This document shows, piece by piece, positions 44,958-52,757 of a DNA stretch of 64,000 nucleotides. The stretch comes from Chthoniobacteraceae bacterium (lineage in GTDB: Bacteria; Verrucomicrobiota; Verrucomicrobiia; Chthoniobacterales; Chthoniobacteraceae): contig JAQGOL010000035.1 in the NCBI GenBank assembly GCA_028293625.1, positions 434,001 to 498,000 of the forward strand. The letters are read 5' to 3'. Position 1 is the stretch's first letter. Each line of letters begins with the position of its first letter. Under the pieces are notes generated by a model, which was given only the letters and a program-made list of their open reading frames with translations, had not been told where the DNA came from and ran no database searches. Made by a program: the position numbers and the translations under genes.

Positions 44958-46187
44958 ATGAATAATCGTTTAGTCATCGTTGATGGCGTACGAACGCCCT
45001 TCTGCCGAGCGGGCAGTGAGCTGGCAGCCTTGGCCGCCGACGAACTCGGCCGCATCGCGGTCAATGCGCTGCTGACTCGCACCGGGCTTGATCCGGCATT
45101 GATCGATGAGGTGATCTTCGGGTGCGTCGCCCAGCCGATGGAGTCCGCCAATATTGCCCGCGTCATTGCCTTGCGCGCGGGAATCCCGGAGTCGGTCCCG
45201 GCCGTGACGGTGCATCGCAATTGCGCCTCGGGTTTTGAAGCGATCACCACCGCTTATGAACGGCTTGCCACCGATCGCGGATCGGTTTTTGTCGTGGGCG
45301 GCACCGAAAGCATGTCGCAGATTCCGATGCTGTTTAAGGCGGCGACCGCGCAGAAATTTGCGGCATTGGCGAAATCCAAATCAACCCGTGCGAAACTCAG
45401 CGCGCTTGCCGCGTTTCGGCCGGCTGATTTTGAACCGCGCATCGGTCTTAAGCTCGGACTCGCGGATCCTGTCTCGGGATTGAATATGGGCGAAACCGCG
45501 GAGCTTTTGGCGCGGGAATTTGCCATCTCGCGCCAGGAACAGGATGCGTTTGCGCTTCGATCCCATCAGCGCGCGCTGGCGGGACATAAAAAACTGGAGG
45601 AGGAAATCTGCGCGGTTTACGCGGCCAAAACGATCAGCCGCGACAACGGTCCGCGCAGTGAGCAAACGCTTTCGATCCTCGCCGGGTTGCGGCCTGTCTT
45701 TGATAAGCACGGGACGGTGACGGCGGGCAACTCCTCCCAGATTACCGACGGAGCGGCCGCGTTGCTGGTCATGGGTGAATCGCGCGCCCATGAACTCGGG
45801 TTCAAACCGCTCGGTGTGCTGATTGATTACGCTTACGCGGGTTGTGATCCCGCCCGGATGGGACTCGGCCCGGTGTTCGCGATCAACAAGCTTGAGAATC
45901 GGAGTGGCCTGAGCGTCGGGCAGGCGGATATTGTGGAGATTAATGAAGCATTTGCCGCGCAGGTGCTTGCCGTGCAGCAGCGTTTGCCGGAACCGATTCC
46001 GGACGAAAAGCTGAATGTCAACGGAGGGGCCATCGCGCTGGGGCATCCGGTGGGAACCACGGGCGCGCGGCTTGTTTTAAGCGCTCTAAAAGAGCTTCAA
46101 CGCCGGGATGGCCGGCGGGCGCTCGTCTCGGCTTGTGTCGGTGGCGGGCAGGGTGCCGCGCTCTGGCTTGAAAGGGCTCAATCATGA
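44958..46187 (+). CDS. fadA: Acetyl-CoA acyltransferase (thiolase)
   Basis: The 409-residue thiolase has the acyl-binding Cys89 in NCASGFEAI, the His363 in GHPVGTTG and the second catalytic Cys393 in CVGGGQG, all in the standard order. It cleaves 3-ketoacyl-CoA to acetyl-CoA and a shortened acyl-CoA, the last step of beta-oxidation, and may also run in the synthetic direction. The following FadB-type gene begins 4 bases before its stop (ATGA overlap). The symbol is assigned by pathway context; an AtoB-like role is not excluded. Confidence 0.93.
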   Translation: MNNRLVIVDGVRTPFCRAGSELAALAADELGRIAVNALLTRTGLDPALIDEVIFGCVAQPMESANIARVIALRAGIPESVPAVTVHRNCASGFEAITTAYERLATDRGSVFVVGGTESMSQIPMLFKAATAQKFAALAKSKSTRAKLSALAAFRPADFEPRIGLKLGLADPVSGLNMGETAELLAREFAISRQEQDAFALRSHQRALAGHKKLEEEICAVYAAKTISRDNGPRSEQTLSILAGLRPVFDKHGTVTAGNSSQITDGAAALLVMGESRAHELGFKPLGVLIDYAYAGCDPARMGLGPVFAINKLENRSGLSVGQADIVEINEAFAAQVLAVQQRLPEPIPDEKLNVNGGAIALGHPVGTTGARLVLSALKELQRRDGRRALVSACVGGGQGAALWLERAQS

Positions 46188-48310
46188 ACAACATCCGACG
46201 CGACATTACCGAAGATGGCATTTGCGTGCTGACTTTCGATCGGCCCGGTTCTTCGGCCAATATATTTGACCGCGCTACCCTTCAGGAGCTCGGCGCGCAT
46301 ATCGATCAGATCGGCACGGCGCGCGGCCTTGTGGTGACCAGCGCCAAGGATTCGATCTTTGTCGCAGGCGCCGATTTGCATTCCATCAAAACGATGAGTC
46401 CGGCCGACCTGGGCGATTTCATCCGGCTTGGTCAGGATGTTTTTAATAAGATTGCCGCCCTGCGGATTCCATCGGTGGCGGCGATACATGGGGCGGCGGT
46501 GGGCGGCGGTTTTGAAATCGGGCTGGCATGCGACTACCGGATCGCGACACCGGATCGGGCGACAAAACTCGGGTTGCCCGAAACGCAGCTTGGGATTATT
46601 CCGGCATGGGGCGGTTCAACCCGGTTGCCGCGGTTGATCGGAGTGCCCAAGGCGCTTGAAATGATTTTGGGCGGCAAAACAGTTGGCGCCAGGCATGCGC
46701 TTAAACTTGGGATGATCAATGAGGTCGTTTCCCGCGAGTACCTGCTTTCGGCTGCATTTGAATGGATAGGCAAAGGCAAACATCGCAACCGGTTATCCCA
46801 TTCCGCGCCGGTCAACGCCGTCCTGGACAAACTGGTCGCGCCCAAGGCGCGGGCCGATGTAATGAAAAGAACGCAGGGCCATTACCCGGCGGTTTTGAAA
46901 GCGCTCGAGGTGGTGATCAAAGGGGCTTCGGATTGGCGTGAATCCGAATCGCTCGCACGGGAGCGGGCCGCTGTCAGCGAGTTGATCGGCCTCGATTCGA
47001 CCAGGAACCTGCTGCGGCTTTTTTTCCTGCAGGAGCGGGCCAAAAAGCTGAGGTTTACTCCGCGCCCGATTTCCGAAATCCCAGCGTTGGAGGGCGCCGC
47101 CCCCGCTGTTTTGCCAGGAGACGAAATCGGCCGTGCCGCGGTGATTGGCGCCGGGGTGATGGGCTCGGGAATTGCACAATGGCTCAGCGCCCGGGGTGTG
47201 CGCACCATTGTGCGCGATATCGACGCCACCCGGGTAGGCGCCGGCATGGCCAATATTTCAAAGCTCTATGCCGACTCGGTCAAACACCGTGTATTTACTT
47301 CGAACGAAGCGCGCGCCGGGTTTGAACGCGTTTATCCGGCGCCGGGTGAAGTCTCCCTGCGGCAAAGCGGCCTGGTGATCGAGGCGGCGGTGGAAAAGAT
47401 GGCGATCAAGAAAACAATTTTCCAGCGGCTCGACGAGCTGACCGACGAACAGGCGATCCTGGCGACAAACACCTCGGCGCTTTCCATTACTGAGCTCGCC
47501 TCGGCGACGCGGCATCCGGAGCGTGTGATCGGGATCCATTTTTTTAATCCCGTGCACAAGATGCAGCTTGTGGAGGTCGTGCGAGGACGGCAAACCGCGC
47601 CGGCTGTCATTCAGCAAACGCTGCGGTTTGTGCAAAAAATCGGCAAGCTGCCTGTGCTGGTCAAAGATAGCCCGGGGTTTCTGGTGAACCGGATCTTGCT
47701 CCCGTATATGCTCGAGGCGGGTGTGTTGTTTGAAGCAGGCGCAAGTATTGAAGAAATCGACGCGGCGATGGTCGCTTTCGGGATGCCAATGGGACCGCTC
47801 CGTCTCATTGACGAAGTGGGAGTCGACATTGCCGAAGACGTCGCGGCCACGCTTAGCATGGCGTTCCCGGAGCGGATGCGGGTGCCGCAGGTTTTATCCA
47901 AACTGATCGCGGCGGGCTGGCTTGGAAAGAAATCGGGCAAAGGATTTTATCTTCATGAGAAAGGGAGCAAATCGGAGCCTCGCGTGAATCCTGAAGTGGA
48001 GGTATTTCGCAGTGGGAAAGCGCGTTTTACCCCCGAAGAATTGCAACGGCGCATGGTGCTCCTCATGGTCAATGAATCGGCGCGCTGTCTTGAAGAGGAG
48101 ATCGTTGAGGAGCCCGCCGATATCGATTTCGCAATGGTAATGGGAACCGGGTTCGCGCCGTTTCGGGGCGGGCCATTGCGATATGCCGATCAGCTTGGAG
48201 CGCCCCAGGTGGCGTCGCAATTAAGCCTGCTGGCTGAAAAAATCGGACCGTATTTCGAACCGTGCGCACTGCTGAAAGCAATCAACAGAAGACCCTTTTA
48301 TGAAGACTGA
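46184..48310 (+). CDS. fadB: FadB-type enoyl-CoA hydratase / 3-hydroxyacyl-CoA dehydrogenase
   Basis: This 708-residue bifunctional enzyme carries an N-terminal crotonase domain with both catalytic glutamates, Glu111 in GGFEIGLACD and Glu133 in LPETQLG. An NAD-binding domain (VIGAGVMGSGIAQWL, about 319-333) and the catalytic His452 in HFFNPVHKMQLVEV follow, then the C-terminal helical domains. It hydrates enoyl-CoA and oxidises the 3-hydroxyacyl-CoA. Length and order fit the FadB/FadJ family (about 715 aa). It is coupled to the thiolase by a 4-base overlap and to the next gene by 11 bases. Confidence 0.95.
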   Translation: MNNIRRDITEDGICVLTFDRPGSSANIFDRATLQELGAHIDQIGTARGLVVTSAKDSIFVAGADLHSIKTMSPADLGDFIRLGQDVFNKIAALRIPSVAAIHGAAVGGGFEIGLACDYRIATPDRATKLGLPETQLGIIPAWGGSTRLPRLIGVPKALEMILGGKTVGARHALKLGMINEVVSREYLLSAAFEWIGKGKHRNRLSHSAPVNAVLDKLVAPKARADVMKRTQGHYPAVLKALEVVIKGASDWRESESLARERAAVSELIGLDSTRNLLRLFFLQERAKKLRFTPRPISEIPALEGAAPAVLPGDEIGRAAVIGAGVMGSGIAQWLSARGVRTIVRDIDATRVGAGMANISKLYADSVKHRVFTSNEARAGFERVYPAPGEVSLRQSGLVIEAAVEKMAIKKTIFQRLDELTDEQAILATNTSALSITELASATRHPERVIGIHFFNPVHKMQLVEVVRGRQTAPAVIQQTLRFVQKIGKLPVLVKDSPGFLVNRILLPYMLEAGVLFEAGASIEEIDAAMVAFGMPMGPLRLIDEVGVDIAEDVAATLSMAFPERMRVPQVLSKLIAAGWLGKKSGKGFYLHEKGSKSEPRVNPEVEVFRSGKARFTPEELQRRMVLLMVNESARCLEEEIVEEPADIDFAMVMGTGFAPFRGGPLRYADQLGAPQVASQLSLLAEKIGPYFEPCALLKAINRRPFYED

Positions 48311-50264
48311 ATCCTCCCCGCAAACAGGCCGCCCAGCGGGCACCATGGGTAGCGACGAAGCCGACGCCAAAGTTCCTTCGGCTGATCCGCAATCGAATCC
48401 GGGAGCGCCGGAGCCGCAAAGCGCCATTGATACTTCCAGGATGTCCCCGGAACAGCGGGCCGCCCTGGAACTGACGGAAGCGGCGCGAGAAGGCGCCCAT
48501 GCCGAGCGCGGCCTGTGCGGGGGATTGTTCATGGGCCAATTTCACTTGGAAGCGATCCAGCCGTTCCCGATGGAGACAGCTCAAAGCCGGGCTCGCGGGG
48601 AGGAGTTTCTTAAGAAGCTTCGCGACTATTTGGAGGCGCACGTTGATCCCGATGAGATCGATCGCACGGGCGAGATTCCCCAGGAAGTGTTTGAAGGACT
48701 CACACAACTGGGTGCGTTTGGAATCAAGATCGCGCCCGAGTACGGCGGACTCGGTCTTTCGCAAACGACCTATTGCCGCGCGGCAATGTTGCTTGGGAGT
48801 TATTGCGCCAATCTTACCGCCCTTATCTCGGCGCATCAGTCGATCGGGGTTCCGCAACCATTGATCCTATTCGGCACCGACGAACAGAAACGCCGATTCC
48901 TGCCGCGGGTGGCCGCCGGGGAGATCTCCGCGTTTGCATTGACTGAACCAAAGGTCGGCAGCGATCCGGCCCGGATGGAAACCCACGCCGAGCCAACGGC
49001 TGATGGCAGGCATTTTGTCATCAACGGGGAAAAGCTCTGGTGCACGAACGGGATAAAAGCAGGGGTGATTGCCGTGATGGCGCGGACTGCTTCGAAGAAT
49101 GGCCGCAACCAGATCACGGCGTTTTTGGTGGAGATGAACACGCCCGGAGTCGAGGTAGTGCGCCGGTGTCATTTCATGGGGCTGAGAGCGCTTTACAACG
49201 CGGTGGTCCGGTTTACGGATGTCAAAGTGCCGGTGGAAAATATCCTCCTGGCTGAGGGAAAGGGGTTGCGGGTGGCGTTGACGACATTGAATACAGGCCG
49301 GCTGACGCTGCCGGCGGCTTGCACCGGTATGTCCAAACGCTGCCTCCGGATCGCGCGAAAATGGGCCGCGGAACGGATCCAATGGGGCGCTCCGATTGGT
49401 CAACACGCCGCGGTGGCCGACAAGATCGCGCGCATGGCTTCTGAAACATTCGCCATGGAGGCGATGACGCTTTTCGCAGCGAGCATTGTTGATCGCGATA
49501 AACATGCCGACGTCCGGCTCGAGGCGGCAATGTGCAAGCTCTGGGCCACCGAACGGTCATGGGAGCATGTGAACGAAGCGATGCAAATTCGCGGCGGACG
49601 CGGTTACGAGACCGCCCAATCGCTTGCCGCCCGCGGCGAGGAACCGGTGCCCGTGGAACGGTTTTTCCGCGATTCGCGGATCAACACGATCTTTGAAGGC
49701 TCAAGTGAGATCATGCGTTTGTTTATTGCCCGCGAGGTGCTTGATCCGCATTTGAAAATCGGCGCGCCAGTGCTCAATACACAGCTTCCAAAGGATGTCC
49801 GTTTCAAGGCCGCGCTGCGATCGGCGACGTTCTATGGCACCTGGTATCCGAAACAGTGGCTTGGCGCTCTCACCGGCAGCGGTGTGCGCAATTGTGAATG
49901 GGACCGGCGTCTGGCCACGCATCTTCGATACGCCTCGCGCACTTCGCATCGCCTGGCCCGGACTCTCTTTCATTCGATGGCTCGATACGGTCCGAAACTG
50001 GAACGCCAGCAGCTGCTTTTGGGGCGCTTTGTCGACATCGGCACGGAACTCTTTGCGATCATCGCCACCTGTTCCCGGGCCGAAAGTATGGGCAATGCGG
50101 ATGCCATTGATGTGGCCTCGCTCTTTTGCCGGCGCGCCCGGTTGCGGATCGAGCAGCTTTTTGAGGGGATCGCGCATAACGCCGACCGGCCTGGATACAA
50201 AGTCGCCCGGCAGGTTCTCAATGGCGATTGTCTCTGGCTTGAAGAGGGAACCGTGAATGGTTGA
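48300..50264 (+). CDS. Acyl-CoA dehydrogenase
   Basis: The 654-residue flavoprotein has an N-terminal extension of about 75 residues, then the dehydrogenase core: EYGGLGLSQTTYC, FALTEPKVGSDPARM, and WCTNGIKAGVIAVM in the FAD/substrate pocket. The catalytic base is Glu466 in the FEGSSEIMRL loop, placed as in very-long-chain enzymes. A C-terminal extension of about 170 residues also recalls VLCAD-type enzymes, which favour long substrates. It catalyses the first oxidative step of beta-oxidation and completes the set encoded upstream. ATG 48300 overlaps fadB by 11 bases. Confidence 0.92.
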   Translation: MKTESSPQTGRPAGTMGSDEADAKVPSADPQSNPGAPEPQSAIDTSRMSPEQRAALELTEAAREGAHAERGLCGGLFMGQFHLEAIQPFPMETAQSRARGEEFLKKLRDYLEAHVDPDEIDRTGEIPQEVFEGLTQLGAFGIKIAPEYGGLGLSQTTYCRAAMLLGSYCANLTALISAHQSIGVPQPLILFGTDEQKRRFLPRVAAGEISAFALTEPKVGSDPARMETHAEPTADGRHFVINGEKLWCTNGIKAGVIAVMARTASKNGRNQITAFLVEMNTPGVEVVRRCHFMGLRALYNAVVRFTDVKVPVENILLAEGKGLRVALTTLNTGRLTLPAACTGMSKRCLRIARKWAAERIQWGAPIGQHAAVADKIARMASETFAMEAMTLFAASIVDRDKHADVRLEAAMCKLWATERSWEHVNEAMQIRGGRGYETAQSLAARGEEPVPVERFFRDSRINTIFEGSSEIMRLFIAREVLDPHLKIGAPVLNTQLPKDVRFKAALRSATFYGTWYPKQWLGALTGSGVRNCEWDRRLATHLRYASRTSHRLARTLFHSMARYGPKLERQQLLLGRFVDIGTELFAIIATCSRAESMGNADAIDVASLFCRRARLRIEQLFEGIAHNADRPGYKVARQVLNGDCLWLEEGTVNG

Positions 50265-50278
50265 GGAGTTTCGACGTC

Positions 50279-52432
50279 TTAAACTGCCGAGTATTCATTG
50301 GCGGCCACAGCAAAGGAAGGCGTCGTCTTTCTATTTAATTTGAAGCGCGCAACGCCGCTGCCCAACCCGCTTGCGACCTGCTTAAGGTCGTTGATTGCCT
50401 GGTTTGATTGGGTCAATGATTCAACTGTTTGTTGTGCCGCCTCGGTGAGTTGTCCGAGCGCCTCGCTGATCTGTTGCGCACCGGTCGACTGCGCCTGCAT
50501 TCCTTCATTCACAAATTCCACGCGCGGCGCGAGCGCCTGCACCTGATGAATGATCTGGGAGAGCTGCCCGCCAACCTGCTGGACTTCCTGCATGCCGCCG
50601 CGGACTTCCTCAGAAAACTTGTCCATACCCATGACTCCGGCCGCGATGGCCGACTGGATTTGCTTCACCATCTCCTCAATGTCGTACGTAGCCACGGCAG
50701 TCTGATCCGCCAATCGGCGAATTTCAGTGGCTACCACCGCAAAGCCGCGTCCCGCTTCCCCTGCCTTTTCGGCTTCGATCGCCGCATTAAGCGAGAGCAT
50801 ATTGGTCTGATCGGCCACCTTGGTAATGGCCGTCACAACCTGCCCTATGTTGCTCGCCTTCTCACTCAGCACGGCAAGCTTGCCACTGATGGAGCCGGCC
50901 GCCTCCACGACCCGGCGCATCGTCGTTTCCATGCGGGTTAGTCCAACCTGCCCGCTGCCCGCTAGAGTGGCGGCTTCTTCAGCGACTTCGGAGACTTCAT
51001 GCATGGTTCTAACCAGCTCCATGGAAGTGGAGGAGATCTCTTTGGAAGTCGCCCCGATCTCAGTGGTTGTGGCCGCGATCTGACTGGCCGTGGCTTGTTG
51101 CTCCCTGGATGTTGCGGCGATGTCTACGACCGCGCTCCCAATCTGGAGGCTCGATTCATGCACCCGGCCCACGAGCGCCGACAAGTTTGAAACCATGTTT
51201 AAGAGCGCGTTTCCCATCACGTCGTGCTGCGATTGCGGTTTGATGGTTACCGCCAGATCGCCTGCTGCGATCCGTTCCGCCACGCCGGCACTCTCTTTTA
51301 ATGAGGAGACCATTTGTTCAAATGCCCGCGCCAAAATGCCGATCTCATCGTGATGCGCGCCCAGATCGGTCTGCACGGCAAGATCGCCGGTTGCGATTTG
51401 ATTGGCGGTTTTAACGATCTGACTGAGTGAACGAGTGATGCCGCGGATGATGAAAAATCCAATGGCCCAAACTACCAGAAGTCCTAGCACAGCCCAGAAT
51501 AGCGTCTGGAATACTTCCCGTTGGAACTTCGCGGCCCGTGTTTCGAGCAGGTTTTGCAGCACGGAGGCGCAGCGGTGTTCAAGATCGGAAATGAGCTGGC
51601 TGCTTTGGTTGGCCGCCGAAATGGAATCGCCCGATTCCGCCGCGCGATTGGATGCCAGATTGCGAATGGAACGAATTGCCCCCTGGACCGAGTTGGCGCT
51701 CGCGCTTGCGGGCGCCTCCAGTTGCGAGGTGATTGCGCTATTAAAGCCGAGGGCTTTTCCCAATGATTGATGCAGCTTGGCTTGCAGGAATTCCGTCAGT
51801 GTCAGGAGCCGGTCGACTGCCGCAAGTTGTTCGGCGGTTCCGGTTTTTCCGGAAGAAATGGAGCTGCCTGCAAGATAAGCCTGGCTTAATAGTTCACTGA
51901 GCTCGGGCGCCTGATTGATCAGGATGTTCATCAGGTAATAGCTGTCGATGTCGGGATCGAGTGTGAGATTGGAGGCATCGCTTGCCTGGGCAATCAAGGC
52001 GATCGTCTCAGCGATCGCTTTGCCATATGCCTCTTGCGGAGGCGATTGGCCGGGCGGTCTCTTCAAAAGTTCGCGGCACTCAGCGCTTAAGGCGATCCAC
52101 TTCGATCTCAGGTGCAATGAGGCTTCAAGCCGCTTATCTACTTCCTCAAGCTTCTGGATATCGGCCTCAATCTCCGCACTCTTGGAATAAAACGGCTCTT
52201 TGAGCGATTCGACGCCATTGATCAAACCAGTTGCGAAAGCGCGATGCTGTTGAAGATCTGTAAGCAACGCCGAGGCGGCCGTGTAATACTCCAGCCCGCG
52301 AATTTCCTGCCGGGCAAATTCAACGCCGAGTATGTTGATCGACGAGGCCATCTTATAAGTGACCGCCGCAAATGGAATCATGAGGATCAACCCGGTAAGG
52401 GTGAGCTTTTGCCAGATCTTAAGGTTTTTCAT
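50279..52432 (-). CDS. WspA-like methyl-accepting chemotaxis protein
   Basis: The 717-residue receptor has a first membrane helix (about 8-28), a periplasmic domain of about 280 residues with [17 protein letters not shown], and a second helix (about 308-330, [20 protein letters not shown]). A HAMP domain with a repeated HAMP-like segment and a signalling region whose tip is [19 protein letters not shown] (about 557-575) follow. The stretch [20 protein letters not shown] and the following [11 protein letters not shown] closely recall WspA, the surface-sensing receptor that controls cyclic-di-GMP synthesis. No wspB-F or che genes are in the window, so its partners lie elsewhere. Confidence 0.9.
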   Translation of the reverse strand: MKNLKIWQKLTLTGLILMIPFAAVTYKMASSINILGVEFARQEIRGLEYYTAASALLTDLQQHRAFATGLINGVESLKEPFYSKSAEIEADIQKLEEVDKRLEASLHLRSKWIALSAECRELLKRPPGQSPPQEAYGKAIAETIALIAQASDASNLTLDPDIDSYYLMNILINQAPELSELLSQAYLAGSSISSGKTGTAEQLAAVDRLLTLTEFLQAKLHQSLGKALGFNSAITSQLEAPASASANSVQGAIRSIRNLASNRAAESGDSISAANQSSQLISDLEHRCASVLQNLLETRAAKFQREVFQTLFWAVLGLLVVWAIGFFIIRGITRSLSQIVKTANQIATGDLAVQTDLGAHHDEIGILARAFEQMVSSLKESAGVAERIAAGDLAVTIKPQSQHDVMGNALLNMVSNLSALVGRVHESSLQIGSAVVDIAATSREQQATASQIAATTTEIGATSKEISSTSMELVRTMHEVSEVAEEAATLAGSGQVGLTRMETTMRRVVEAAGSISGKLAVLSEKASNIGQVVTAITKVADQTNMLSLNAAIEAEKAGEAGRGFAVVATEIRRLADQTAVATYDIEEMVKQIQSAIAAGVMGMDKFSEEVRGGMQEVQQVGGQLSQIIHQVQALAPRVEFVNEGMQAQSTGAQQISEALGQLTEAAQQTVESLTQSNQAINDLKQVASGLGSGVARFKLNRKTTPSFAVAANEYSAV

Positions 52433-52757
52433 TGGCAGAGTTTTTAAAATTTAGTCATTAAAAATAAGATCCGCTGGATTGTGGCCGGGCGCGGCCGTGC
52501 CGTTTCAGTTGAGGAGACGGCCGGAAGTATTGAATCACCATACTTGGCGGCTTTTTCCATCGCCGTCGAGACAAGTGGCGGGCCTGAAAATGCGATTTGA
52601 GGAAGGCGTTTTGCGTGGAAAATCGCGTCGATGGATCTGTTTGGAGGACGTCGCGCCATACACCAATTGATGTATGGCGTCGCTTATCCAAATCAGATGC
52701 AATGCGTGTTCTGAAGAGTGCTTACCAGCACCTATCTTTACATTAACGAACGTCAAT
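52433..52757. other. Divergent intergenic region with a perfect hairpin
   Basis: This 325-base region separates the WspA-like gene from the beta-propeller gene. CGCCATACA (52654-52662) and TGTATGGCG (52671-52679) form a 9-bp hairpin with loop CCAATTGA, about 80 bases upstream of the beta-propeller gene start. No T-run follows, so an operator or RNA structure is plausible. The adjacent short frames show no protein features. Confidence 0.6.
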
